A DNA stretch of 64,000 bases. It comes from Streptomyces sp. L2 (GTDB lineage Bacteria > Actinomycetota > Actinomycetes > Streptomycetales > Streptomycetaceae). Where the stretch lies: contig NZ_QBDT01000001.1 in NCBI RefSeq assembly GCF_004124325.1, positions 806,001 to 870,000 of the forward strand, read 5' to 3'. Shown piece after piece: positions 34,467 through 43,549 of this stretch. The translations under genes and the position numbers were made by a program. Below the pieces are notes generated by a model that made no database searches, was not told where the DNA came from, and worked only from the letters and a program-made list of their open reading frames with translations. Every line of letters starts with the position of its first letter. The first letter of the stretch is position 1.

Positions 34467-34570
34467 CCGTACCCCTCCCGGTCACTCCCGATCATGTCGT
34501 CCGCACCACGAGAACACATTCGGGGGGAGGGGACAAGGGGCCCATGAGCCAGGTCGCGCGCCCCGGCCCG

Positions 34571-35485
34571 TCAGACCCGGGCGCGGGGCAGGTCGAGGGA
34601 GCGGCTCTCCTCCACGACCTGGTAACCGGCGCTCGTGTACAGGTTCATCGCGACCTCGTTGCCGCCCCAGACGGTGAACATCAGCGCCGTGTCGCCGGCC
34701 GCGAGAGTCGCCCGTTCGCCGGCCGCCATCGCGGCCCGGCCGTAGCCCTTTCCGCGGTACCGCTCCTCGATGTGGAGCGAGTAGCCGTAGGTGACGCCCG
34801 GGAGATGGCGGTGGCACAGCCAGCCCGTGCCGATGGGCGCGCCCGCGGCTTCCAGCACCAGAAAGGTGTTGTCGGGCGCCGCCAGGCCGTCCGGGATCAG
34901 CTCCGCGAAGTCCCGGTCCGACTTGCGTACGGCCTCCTCACGGCTGCGCGCCCCGGACCGGGCGATGTCGTCGGCGTACGACGCCTTCTCCGCGGCCAGC
35001 CAGCCGGGATACTCGGCGGGGGTCATCGGCCGTGCGGTGACGCCGTCGAGCGGTTCGGGCGGGGACGCGAGGGGCCGCGCCCTGACCTGGCCGCGCACGC
35101 CGTAGTCGTCGAAGAGGGTGCCCGCGGGTTCGGTGAGCCGTATGTGCAGCTTGCGGGCGCCGCGCCCGGCGCACCAGTCCTCGGCCCAGTCCCGGGCGGC
35201 CCGTTCGTGGCCGCGGCCGGTGTGGGGCGCGTCGACGTGGAGGTCGCCGATCCGGCCCGCGGGCGCGCCGTCGTCGTCGGACAGGGACACGGCCACGTGC
35301 CCGACGCGGGTCCCGGCGTCGGTGATCTCGGCGACGGTCCAGTCGACGGCGCGTTCGCGCTCGGTCGACAGCATACGGTCGACCGCCGCCGCACCGAGGC
35401 CGGTGCGGGAGTAGGAGGCGCGCAGCCGGCGTTCGAAGTCGTGCTGCCAGGGCGCGGTGTCGGTGAGGACGCTGATGTCTGTCAC
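34571..35485 (-). CDS. GNAT-family N-acetyltransferase
   Basis: A protein of 304 aa with two GNAT-like halves. The C-terminal half has the acetyl-CoA motif IEERYRGKGYGRAAM and the end motif NEVAMNLYTSAGYQVVEES; the N-terminal half (IGDLHVDAPHTGRGHERAARDW) is a degenerate copy. The acceptor is unknown. The start GTG 35485 has a weak ribosome site. It is a single gene. Confidence 0.83.
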   Translation of the reverse strand: MTDISVLTDTAPWQHDFERRLRASYSRTGLGAAAVDRMLSTERERAVDWTVAEITDAGTRVGHVAVSLSDDDGAPAGRIGDLHVDAPHTGRGHERAARDWAEDWCAGRGARKLHIRLTEPAGTLFDDYGVRGQVRARPLASPPEPLDGVTARPMTPAEYPGWLAAEKASYADDIARSGARSREEAVRKSDRDFAELIPDGLAAPDNTFLVLEAAGAPIGTGWLCHRHLPGVTYGYSLHIEERYRGKGYGRAAMAAGERATLAAGDTALMFTVWGGNEVAMNLYTSAGYQVVEESRSLDLPRARV

Positions 35486-35724
35486 CTGATCACACTAGTC
35501 CTGGCGGCGCGGGGCCGAACGGGTGACGCCGGGGCCGCTGGGACCGGGGAGGCGGGATTTCGTGGTGTCCGCGGTGTACGCGCGGGCCGGGCGAAGCCGT
35601 ATGATCGCCCCCGACACCACCGCCCCGACTCCCTTCGCCGCAGGGCGGGTTCGGTGTCCCTTCCTCTCTCCTGCCCGGGCCCGGGCCGCTCAGCCCTGCC
35701 CGCACACCGCGAAAGGCGGCCTGC

Positions 35725-36843
35725 ATGATCTCTCGCGTACGCGTCTGGCTCAATCGTACGTACGCGGAGAACGTGTTCTTCATCGATCAGCTGCGGGGTA
35801 ATCCCGCCGGCCGCGCGATCGAGGTCCACGCGACGCACGGCGACGCGGACTCACCCGTGCTGGCCGCCGCCGACACCGCCGACCTGGAGCCGGAGGGCCT
35901 GTCCGCGGCCGGGTACGTCGAGTACGCCCTCGACCAGTGCGCGCGGCGCGGGATCGACGTGTTCGTGCCGCGGCTGCACCAGGCGGCGATCGTCGCGCAC
36001 CGCGCCGAGTTCGAGGCCGCCGGCACGGCTCTGCTGGCGCCGACGGCGCGGGCGGTGGCCGTGTTCGAGGACAAGGTGACCGCGTACGAGGCGGTCGCCT
36101 CGGCCGGTGTTCCCGTGCCGCCGTGGTGGCGGGTCCGCTCGGCCGGCGAACTCGTCGCCGCCGTGGAGGAGTTGGAGGCGGCCGGGGACACCGCGTGCTT
36201 CAAGCCGGCCGCCGGGGCGGGCGGGGTCGGCTTCCGCGTGCTCACCCGGTCCCCCTTCTCCCTCGCGCACCTCGGCGGCTTCCCCGGTCCGCAGGTGCAC
36301 CTGGACGGCGTCGTCGAGGCGTTGCTGCGGTCGGGCGAGCCCGTGGACTGGCTGGTGATGCCGCGGCTGGGGCAGCCGGAGGTGTCCGTGGACTGTCTGA
36401 CCGGACCGGACGACCGGGTCCGGCTGGCGGTGGGACGGACCAAGAACGGCCGCCGCCGGGGCTTCACGCTGCACGAGCAGTGGCTGGGACCGGCCCGCAC
36501 CATCGCGGAGGGCTTCGGCCTGCACCACCTGTCCAACATCCAGTTCCGGATGTACGGCGACCGTCCCGTCCTGCTCGACGTCAACACGCGGGCCGCCGGC
36601 GGTCTGCACCAGCTGTCGTTGTGCGGGGTGAACGCGCCGTGGACGGCGGTCAGGCTGGCCCTGGGCGAGGAAGTGGGCGTGGTCGAACCGCCGTTCCTCG
36701 GGCCGGACTACACGGTGGTGTCCGGGCCCCGGCCGCTGCGGGCGGTGTCGCTGCCGCAGCAGCGGGGCGAGTCGCTCCCGTCGCTGCCCGCGCCCGCCGG
36801 CCGGCAGAGCGGGAGCAGCCCGGCGCGGGCGCTGCCCCTCTAG
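35725..36843 (+). CDS. ATP-grasp protein of unknown substrate
   Basis: A protein of 372 aa. An N-terminal Rossmann-like pre-ATP-grasp domain leads to VFEDKVTAYEAVASAGVPVPPWW and an ATP-grasp core (ACFKPAAGAGGVGFRV, then DWLVMPRL) ending in the metal-binding LLDVNTRAAGG. Such enzymes join a carboxylate to an amine using ATP. The substrate cannot be read. The C-terminal tail is low-complexity (SLPQQRGESLPSLPAPAGRQ). It is isolated between a GNAT and a glycosidase gene. Confidence 0.78.
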   Translation: MISRVRVWLNRTYAENVFFIDQLRGNPAGRAIEVHATHGDADSPVLAAADTADLEPEGLSAAGYVEYALDQCARRGIDVFVPRLHQAAIVAHRAEFEAAGTALLAPTARAVAVFEDKVTAYEAVASAGVPVPPWWRVRSAGELVAAVEELEAAGDTACFKPAAGAGGVGFRVLTRSPFSLAHLGGFPGPQVHLDGVVEALLRSGEPVDWLVMPRLGQPEVSVDCLTGPDDRVRLAVGRTKNGRRRGFTLHEQWLGPARTIAEGFGLHHLSNIQFRMYGDRPVLLDVNTRAAGGLHQLSLCGVNAPWTAVRLALGEEVGVVEPPFLGPDYTVVSGPRPLRAVSLPQQRGESLPSLPAPAGRQSGSSPARALPL

Positions 36844-36847
36844 GCCC

Positions 36848-38185
36848 TCACTCCAGGTACGCGAGGCCCGGGTGGACCTCGGTGTACGCCTCCACCAGGC
36901 GCCGGGCCACGCCGACGGAGTCGATCAGCGGGTGCAGGGCGAAGGCCTTCACCGCCGTGGCGCGGGAGCCGGACTCGGCGGCGGCGAGCACCTCGCGCTC
37001 GACGGCCTTGACCGAGCAGACCAGGCCGGTGGCGTGGCCGGGCAGCGGGTCGGCGGCGAGGGGGTGGGCGCCGCCCGCGTCGACCAGGCAGGGCACCTCG
37101 ACGACCGCGTCGGCGTCGAGGACGGACAAGGTGCCCCGGTTGCGGACGTTGAGGATCAGCGTGGTGCGTTCGTCGCGGGCGACGGCCCGCATCAGGGCGA
37201 GGGCGACCTTCTCGTAGCCGCCGGACAGGTCGTCGTCCTCGCGTTCACCGGCGCCCGCCGTTCGGCGGTTCTCCGCCATGTAGGTAGCCTCGCGTTCGGC
37301 GCGGGTGCGGTTCCACAGGTCCAGGGCGGGGGTGCCGGGGCGGCCGGCCTCCTCGTAGAAGCGGGCCTGCTGGTCCAGGAGGAAGGCGCCGCGGGTCTTC
37401 TCCGCCTGCTGGCAGGCGCGTACGGCCTCGCGGTTGAAGTAGTAGTAGTGCAGGTACTCGTTGGGAATCGCGCCCAGGGAGCGCAGCCAGTCGGCGCCGA
37501 ACAGCCGCCCCTCCTCGAAGGAGCCGAGCAGGGCGGGGTCGGCCAGCAGCCGGGGCAACTGGTCGCGGCCGTCTACGCGCAGGGCACGCACCCAGCCGAG
37601 GTGGTTGAGGCCGACGTAGTCGACGGACGCCCGGCCCGGGTCGGCGCCGAGGACGCGGGCGATACGGCGGCCGAGGCCGACCGGCGAGTCGCAGATGCCG
37701 ATGACCCGGTCGCCGAGGTAGCGGGACATGGCCTCGGTGACCAGGCCGGCCGGGTTGGTGAAGTTGATGACCCAAGCGTCGGGGGCCAGGCGGGCGACGC
37801 GCTGGGCGATGCCGACGGCGACGGGTACGGTACGCAGGCCGTAGGCGATGCCGCCGGCGCCGACCGTCTCCTGGCCGAGGACGTCCTCGGCGAGGGCCAC
37901 CCGTTCGTCGGCGGCCCGGCCCCGCAGTCCGCCGACGCGGATGGCGGAGAACACGAAGTCGGCGCCGCGCAGGGCCTCGTCGAGGTCGGTCGTCGCGGTC
38001 ACCCGGGGCGCGTCCGGGACGCCGACGGCCTGGGCGTCCAGTACACGGGACACCGCATACAGTCGACCGGCGTCCAGGTCGTGCAGCACGACCTCGGTCA
38101 CCCGGCCCTCGGCGCGGTCCGTCAGCAGCGCCCCGTACACGAGCGGCACCCGGAATCCGCCGCCGCCCAGAATGGTCAGCCTCAC
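36848..38185 (-). CDS. GH4 6-phospho-beta-glucosidase-like enzyme
   Basis: A protein of 445 aa. The N-terminal NAD-binding loop RLTILGGGGFRVP, the NFTNPAGLVTEA segment, the metal-binding region around CDSPVGLG and NHLGWV, and the IPNEYLHYYYF stretch define glycoside hydrolase family 4, which uses NAD+ and Mn2+ in a redox-elimination mechanism. Specificity for 6-phospho-sugars is the family norm but a PTS or phosphorylated substrate is not evident here. The start is GTG 38185 with GGGGAAGG upstream. Confidence 0.88.
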   Translation of the reverse strand: MRLTILGGGGFRVPLVYGALLTDRAEGRVTEVVLHDLDAGRLYAVSRVLDAQAVGVPDAPRVTATTDLDEALRGADFVFSAIRVGGLRGRAADERVALAEDVLGQETVGAGGIAYGLRTVPVAVGIAQRVARLAPDAWVINFTNPAGLVTEAMSRYLGDRVIGICDSPVGLGRRIARVLGADPGRASVDYVGLNHLGWVRALRVDGRDQLPRLLADPALLGSFEEGRLFGADWLRSLGAIPNEYLHYYYFNREAVRACQQAEKTRGAFLLDQQARFYEEAGRPGTPALDLWNRTRAEREATYMAENRRTAGAGEREDDDLSGGYEKVALALMRAVARDERTTLILNVRNRGTLSVLDADAVVEVPCLVDAGGAHPLAADPLPGHATGLVCSVKAVEREVLAAAESGSRATAVKAFALHPLIDSVGVARRLVEAYTEVHPGLAYLE

Positions 38186-38549
38186 GCTCGCACCTTCCCC
38201 ACCGCTCCGCCCACACCACACCCGACCGGTCACCTCGACGCCCCCTCCATCTTCACCGACGACCACCGTGGCGGGTGACGACCCGCCGTGGGGGGAGGAC
38301 GACGAAGCGGCCGATTCCTGGGACCGGCGAGGCGGCCGCCGCCCGGGACCGGGCGAGGCGACCCGGCGTCCCGGGACCGGTGCGCAGGTTTGCCCTCCGG
38401 TGACCGGCGAAGCGACCCGCCGATCGGGCCGATGCGTCGTCCCCGCTCGCCACCCGGCATCGGGCGGCCGGCCGGCCGGGGCCCCGTGGCCGGCCGGGCA
38501 ACGGCGTCGAACCAGGGCCGGAGAGACCGCAGCCCGCGTCGCGGTGTCC
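38186..38549. other. 364-bp gap upstream of the GH4 gene, no gene supported
   Basis: It contains three loose repeats of the type ACCGGCGAGGCGACCCG (near 38325, 38350 and 38405) and must hold the GH4 promoter. No operator consensus was recognised. Confidence 0.45.
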
Positions 38550-41237
38550 TCAGCGCGGGAGGGCGGCCAGCAGGCGGCGGTCTCGGGGGGCCGGTTTGCG
38601 GTCGAGGCGGGTGTCGAGGAGACGGCGGGCTGCGTCGGTGCGGCCGTCGGCCACCAGGGCGTACAGCAGGGTCTCCTCCACCACCTCGCGTTGGGCCGCG
38701 CTGCCGCCGACCCCGCTCAGGGCGGGCAGAAGGGCGTCGAGTCCGCGGGCCGCCTCATGGAAGCGCCGCTCCACGAGAGCCGCGAACGCCTCGCACAGCG
38801 GGACGATCACCTCGCGCTGCACCGCGTCCGCGCCCGCCGCGTGGTCGCGGAGCCGGCGCAGCGCGGGCAGGTCGCCGTCGGCGGTCAGGACGACGGCCGC
38901 GTGCAGGGCGGTGAACGCGGTCGCGGGGTGTTCCAGCACGTCCCGTTCGACGGCGTCGAGGACGTCCGCCACCGGCAGCTCGCCCGGCCAGCTGTCGCTC
39001 AGCCGCGCCCGCCACAGCAGCGACCCGGAGTCGACGAGCGCCCGTACCCCGGTCACCCGCCGGGGCGCCAGCTGGGCGAACCAGCGCCTGCGCAGCGCCG
39101 CCGGGTCGTCCAGGGCGAGTTCGTGCAGCGCGATGTGCCAGGAGAAGTGGGCCCGGTGGACGGCGCCCCGGCCGCGCCCGGCCACCCAGCGGTCCAGCCA
39201 GTCGCGGCCCGCCTCGTGGGCGCCGGTCTCGTAGTGCACGTGGGTTAGGGCGTGCACGGCGTGCCCGGAGCCGGGTTCGGCGGCCAGCGCCCGGTGGGCG
39301 AGTTCACCGGCCTCGTGCAGCCGGCCCTGCCCCTGCCGGAGGAAGGCGAGCAGCGAGGTGTGGAACCAGTGTCCGTCGTGGGCCGGGGAGGTCAGGTCGA
39401 GCAGGGCGAGGGCGTCGTCGGCGGCCAGGTCGCGTACGCCGGAGAAGGCGATGGTGGGGACGGCGGCGGCCAGCGCGAGCGCGTCGGCCGGGTGTGCGCG
39501 CAGGTGCCGTACGAGGGCCCGGTCGCCGTCGTCTCCGGTGATGCGGCGGCCGACGGTGTCGACGAAGGACCGCTCCCGTTCGTCGGCCCGCTCGCGGGCG
39601 CTGCGGCGGGCGTCGGCGAGGGCGCGGGGCACGTCCACAGCGGCCCCGCACTCGTGGCCGAGCAGGGCGAGGGCGGCGTGGCCGAGGGCGAAACCGGGGT
39701 CCAGGGCGACCGCGCGGGCGAGGGCGTCCCCGGCGCCGGAGCGTACCTTCAGGATCCGGTCGAGGCCGGTGCGGTAGGCGGCGGCCGCCTCGGCGTGCGT
39801 GGACAGGGGCAGCCCGTGTCCGTCGGCCGGGCGGCGGCTCCGACGGCGCGGCGCGGCGGCCGGCGCGAGGATGCGGCCCGCCAACTCGGCTGCCTGGACG
39901 CGGATTTCGGGGACCGCCGTGGTCTCCCACAGTTCGCCCCGTCGGGGTGCGCCGAGGGTGTGGAGCGCCAGCCGGGCGCGTCCGTGGGCGTCGAGGAGGC
40001 GGCCGTCGCGGGTGGCGACGCCCATGCCGAGCGGGCCGGGGACCGCGAGGCCGTCGGCGAACAGGCCCTGCCACAGGGGGCCGTCGGGCAGGCGTCCGGG
40101 ACCGGTGCAGTCGATCACCCAGCCCACGTGGAGGGCGCGGCCGTCGGACAGGAGGACGGTGAGGGTGCCGTCGTCGCGGGCGGTGGCGTCGGTGACGGTG
40201 CCGGTGTGCACGGTCAGCCGGCGTGCGGTGCGGGCCCGTTCGACGTGCTCGGCGGTGGCCGGGGCCATGCGGTGTCGGTGGGTGTTCCACAGGGCGCCGT
40301 CCCGGACCAGGAACTCCTCCCGCTCGCCCGGCGTGAGGGCGCGCCACAGGCGTGCGGTGTGTGGGCGGAGGCTGTCCAGGGCGGGCCGCCAGTCGCCGTG
40401 GACACGCAGGGAGCGGCTCAGGTGGCGGAGGACGGTGCGGCGCAGCCGGTCCAGGGGCATCGGGCCCAGTCCGGCGGGTGCGGCCATCTCACCGGCCGGG
40501 CCCAGCGCGTGCGCCTCGGGCAGCAGGCCGCCGCGGGAGACGGTGTGCACGCGGCGCCCGGGCCGGTCCAGGGTCAGAGCCAGGTCGACGGCGGTCAGGC
40601 CGCTGCCGACCAGCAGGACGTCCCCGCCGTGGTCGCCCGCCGGTCCGTCGAGGGCGCCGGGCACCCAGGGCCCGGTGACGAACCGGGGTGAGCCGAGCAG
40701 GGCGGGCGGCGCCCAGTCGGCCACCGCCCCGGCCGGTCCGGTGGCGAGGACGACGGCGTCGGCGGTCAGGGCGTCCCCGTCGGTGAGGCGCAGCGTGATC
40801 CGGGCACCGGGGGCGGTGTCCGTGGCGGTGGTGGTGCAGTGGTGGGCGCGGGTGCGCAGGCGTCGTACGGCGACCGTGCCCTGCGCGCGGACGATGGCCC
40901 GGCCGAGGGTGTCGGCGAGGTAGGCGCCGTAGCGGTGGCGGGTCGCGAAGTCGGCGGCGGTGACCTGGGGTTCGCCGTGCCGGCACAGCCAGCGGGTGAA
41001 GTGTCCTGGTTCGTCGGGGTAGGCGCTCATGCCACCGGCCGGCACGTTCAGGCGGTGCCGGGGGTCGGTGGTGGCGTAGGCGGTGCCGCGCCCGGCCTCG
41101 GGGGCGGGGTCGATCAGGACGAGGTCGAGGGGGGTCCGGCGGCGGGTCGCCGTCTCGCAGAGCTGGACGGCGGTCAGGGCGCCCGCCGCTCCCGCTCCGA
41201 CGATCGCCACGGTGGGCCGCTTGCGCGCTTCTGTCAC
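38550..41237 (-). CDS. FAD/NAD(P)-binding oxidoreductase fused to a TPR domain
   Basis: A protein of 895 aa in two parts. Residues 1 to about 530 are an FAD/NAD(P)-binding protein (NAD_binding_9 type) with the dinucleotide loop VAIVGAGAAGALTAVQL, a second motif VLLVGSGLTAVDLALTL and VIDCTGPGR. From about 545 to the end the protein matches TTC38-like tetratricopeptide proteins (DALARAVALDPGFALGHAALALLGH; HWFHTSLLAFLRQGQGRLHEAGELAHRAL; HVHYETGAHEAGRDWLDRW). The frame is continuous with no stop or shift, so the fusion appears real. The start is GTG 41237 with GGAGG upstream. Confidence 0.82.
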   Translation of the reverse strand: MTEARKRPTVAIVGAGAAGALTAVQLCETATRRRTPLDLVLIDPAPEAGRGTAYATTDPRHRLNVPAGGMSAYPDEPGHFTRWLCRHGEPQVTAADFATRHRYGAYLADTLGRAIVRAQGTVAVRRLRTRAHHCTTTATDTAPGARITLRLTDGDALTADAVVLATGPAGAVADWAPPALLGSPRFVTGPWVPGALDGPAGDHGGDVLLVGSGLTAVDLALTLDRPGRRVHTVSRGGLLPEAHALGPAGEMAAPAGLGPMPLDRLRRTVLRHLSRSLRVHGDWRPALDSLRPHTARLWRALTPGEREEFLVRDGALWNTHRHRMAPATAEHVERARTARRLTVHTGTVTDATARDDGTLTVLLSDGRALHVGWVIDCTGPGRLPDGPLWQGLFADGLAVPGPLGMGVATRDGRLLDAHGRARLALHTLGAPRRGELWETTAVPEIRVQAAELAGRILAPAAAPRRRSRRPADGHGLPLSTHAEAAAAYRTGLDRILKVRSGAGDALARAVALDPGFALGHAALALLGHECGAAVDVPRALADARRSARERADERERSFVDTVGRRITGDDGDRALVRHLRAHPADALALAAAVPTIAFSGVRDLAADDALALLDLTSPAHDGHWFHTSLLAFLRQGQGRLHEAGELAHRALAAEPGSGHAVHALTHVHYETGAHEAGRDWLDRWVAGRGRGAVHRAHFSWHIALHELALDDPAALRRRWFAQLAPRRVTGVRALVDSGSLLWRARLSDSWPGELPVADVLDAVERDVLEHPATAFTALHAAVVLTADGDLPALRRLRDHAAGADAVQREVIVPLCEAFAALVERRFHEAARGLDALLPALSGVGGSAAQREVVEETLLYALVADGRTDAARRLLDTRLDRKPAPRDRRLLAALPR

Positions 41238-42042
41238 GGATGCCTCCGGCGGGGTGGGCGTGCGGGTGTCTCCTGGTGTGTCCTTCCTGCCGATCGAGCG
41301 GGCTGGGGAGGGCCGGACCGGGATGCGGGGTGCGGGGCGCAGGGTGCGGTGTGCGGGGCGCAGGGTGCGGGTTGCACGCCATGGCGCACCCGCAGGACCA
41401 CGGTCCCGGCCGGAACGCCGGTCGGTGTCCCCACTCTGGTCACAGTCGCCGGACCGGGGACAACCATGGTTCCGGCCGACTCCGCGGGCACGCCGGAGAT
41501 GGCCCACAACCGCCGTACGAGGGCTGCCCGTCGGGCCGTGTGCACGGGGCCCGGCGGGCGTATACACGCCGCGGTAGGCGATATGCGGCTACCGGCTACC
41601 ACCCACGCGCTGTTTGCCATCTCCACGGAGCCCGTCCGCGATCCGCACGCGGCTGTCCGCCGTACACACCCGGCCGTCAACCGCACGCACGCTGCCCATG
41701 GCCGCACGCACGCTGCCGTCCGTGATCCACACCCGACTGCCCACCGCCTACACGCGGCCGTCCGCCGTATACACGCGGCTCGTCGACCGCATGCACGCGA
41801 CCCCTCAGCCGTACGCACGCGGCACCTCCACCTCACGCACGCGACCCCTCGGCCGACCACCCGCCTTCACCCGACCCAGCCCCAGGACGCTCCCCCACTT
41901 CACAGAGTGAACTCCACCCGGACAAAAGGACTTTCCTTGTTTTAAGTCTTGACGGCCCGGCGGCCGGAGAGCACATTGACGCCAGTCCTGAGAGCGCTCT
42001 CAGGGCACTCCCCGCATCTCCCCGTACCTGAGAGGCCTCCCC
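41238..42042. other. 805-bp divergent gap with two 21-bp-period repeat arrays
   Basis: It lies between the flavoprotein-TPR gene and the GH16 gene. Near the left end, two exact-length 21-bp units beginning GTGCGGGGCGCAGG start at 41330 and 41351. From about 41640 to 41850, eight or so degenerate 21-bp units of the type CCGTATACACGCGGCCGTCCG run on. The right end holds the GH16 promoter and CebR-like box. Open frames across the array show heptapeptide repeats in several frames, a by-product of the 21-bp period. Confidence 0.7.
41989..42002. promoter_or_regulatory. CebR-like palindromic operator
   Basis: TGAGAGCGCTCTCA, a perfect 14-bp palindrome, differs at two symmetric positions from the known CebR box TGGGAGCGCTCCCA. 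It lies 41 bp before the GH16 start, near candidate -35 elements TTGACG (41949 and 41976). This implies control of the beta-glucanase by a CebR-type LacI repressor encoded elsewhere. Confidence 0.75.
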
Positions 42043-43473
42043 ATGAGCGAACCCTCCGGAATATCCAGATCCGGGTCGCCCGGCCGCGGCGGAGCGCACC
42101 GCGCCCGTTCCTTCCGCCGTGCCCTCGTCGCGGTGGCCGCCACGATCGGTCTGGCCGCGGCCGCCGCCACGGTGGCCACCGCGCCCGCGAACGCGTCCGC
42201 GCCCACACCCCCTTCGGGCTGGTCACAGGTCTTCCTGGACGACTTCAACGGCGCGGCCGGCTCGGGCGTGAACACGGCGAACTGGCTGTACGACACCGGG
42301 ACGTCCTACCCGGGCGGCGCCGGCAACTGGGGCACCGGCGAGGTCGAGTCGATGACGTCGTCCACCAGCAACGTCTCGCTCGACGGCAACGGCAACCTGC
42401 TGATCACGCCGCGCCGGGACTCCTCCGGCCACTGGACGTCCGGCCGGATCGAGACCAACCGCACCGACTTCCAGCCGCCGGCCGGCGGCAAGCTGCGCGT
42501 GCAGGCCCGGATCCAGATGCCGAACGTGACCGGCGCCGCCGCCAAGGGCTACTGGCCGGCGTTCTGGATGCTGGGCTCGCCGTTCCGGGGCAACTACCAG
42601 AACTGGCCCGGCGTCGGCGAGCTGGACATCATGGAGAACGTCCAGGGCCTCAACACCGACTGGGCCACCATGCACTGCGGCACCAACCCGGGCGGCCCCT
42701 GCAACGAGACGTCCGGCATCGGCAACTCCACGTCCTGCACGGGCAGTACCTGCCAGGCCGGCTTCCACACCTACGCGATGGAGTGGGACCGCTCGACCAG
42801 CCCCGAGGAGATCCGCTTCTACCTCGACGGCGTCAACTTCCACACCGTGAAGGCGAACCAGGTCGACGCGACCACCTGGGCCAACGCCACGAACCACGGC
42901 TACTTCGTCATCCTCAACGTGGCGATGGGCGGCGGCTTCCCGGGCGCCTTCGGCGGCGGCCCGGACAGCGGGACCGAGCCGAACCACCCGATGGCCGTGG
43001 ACTACGTCCAGGTGCTGACGTCCGGCGGTGGCGGCGGCACCACTCCCCCGCCCACCGGCAACCGTGACGCCTACAGCGCGATCCAGGCGGAGTCGTACGA
43101 CAGCCAGTCCGGGGTGGCCACCGAGACGACGTCGGACTCCGGCGGCGGCAAGGACATGGGCTGGCTCGCGAACGGCGACTGGGCGCTCTACAAGGGAGTC
43201 GACTTCGGTTCCTCGGCGGCCCGGCAGTTCACCGCGCGCGTGGCGAGCGGCGCGGCCTCCGGGGTCAGCGGCCTGGTGGAGGTGCGGCTGGACAGCCGGA
43301 GCAACGCGCCGATCGGCAGCTTCGCGGTGGGCGACACCGGGGGCTGGCAGAGCTGGCGGTCGATCCCGGCGAACATCAGCGCGGTGACCGGGACGCACGA
43401 CGTGTACCTCACGTTCACGAGCGGACAGCCGGCCGACTTCGTGAACGTGAACTGGTTCGACTTCGGCCACTGA
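42043..43473 (+). CDS. secreted GH16 endo-beta-1,3-glucanase with CBM6
   Basis: A protein of 476 aa. A long signal peptide (to about TAPANASA) is followed by a GH16 domain with the catalytic ELDIME motif (E193 nucleophile, D195, E198 acid/base), a Gly/Thr/Pro linker near 327-345 and a C-terminal CBM6 domain (YSAIQAESYDSQSGV...ADFVNVNWFDFGH). The architecture fits laminarinase-type enzymes acting on beta-1,3-glucan. The upstream CebR-like box links it to cello- or beta-glucan signals. A terminator follows at 43507. Confidence 0.9.
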   Translation: MSEPSGISRSGSPGRGGAHRARSFRRALVAVAATIGLAAAAATVATAPANASAPTPPSGWSQVFLDDFNGAAGSGVNTANWLYDTGTSYPGGAGNWGTGEVESMTSSTSNVSLDGNGNLLITPRRDSSGHWTSGRIETNRTDFQPPAGGKLRVQARIQMPNVTGAAAKGYWPAFWMLGSPFRGNYQNWPGVGELDIMENVQGLNTDWATMHCGTNPGGPCNETSGIGNSTSCTGSTCQAGFHTYAMEWDRSTSPEEIRFYLDGVNFHTVKANQVDATTWANATNHGYFVILNVAMGGGFPGAFGGGPDSGTEPNHPMAVDYVQVLTSGGGGGTTPPPTGNRDAYSAIQAESYDSQSGVATETTSDSGGGKDMGWLANGDWALYKGVDFGSSAARQFTARVASGAASGVSGLVEVRLDSRSNAPIGSFAVGDTGGWQSWRSIPANISAVTGTHDVYLTFTSGQPADFVNVNWFDFGH

Positions 43474-43506
43474 CGCCGACACGCCCTGCCGGACCCCGGT
43501 CGCGGT

Positions 43507-43538
43507 CCCGAAGGCCCCTCACCCCCCGGGCCTTCGGG
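43507..43538. terminator. bidirectional terminator hairpin
   Basis: 11-bp perfect arms (CCCGAAGGCCC, 43507-43517, and its complement at 43528-43538) with a 10-nt loop lie between the convergent GH16 and AraC genes. Confidence 0.8.
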
Positions 43539-43549
43539 GCCGTTCGCCG

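Noticed and set aside
38230..38550. Short Arg/Pro-rich open frames before the GH4 gene
   Set aside because: They follow loose GC-rich repeats and show no domain or codon pattern of a gene.
41614..41910. 98-residue frame with heptapeptide repeats (AVHTRPS type)
   Set aside because: Similar heptads appear in other frames and on the other strand, as any 21-bp repeat gives; there is no convincing ribosome site.
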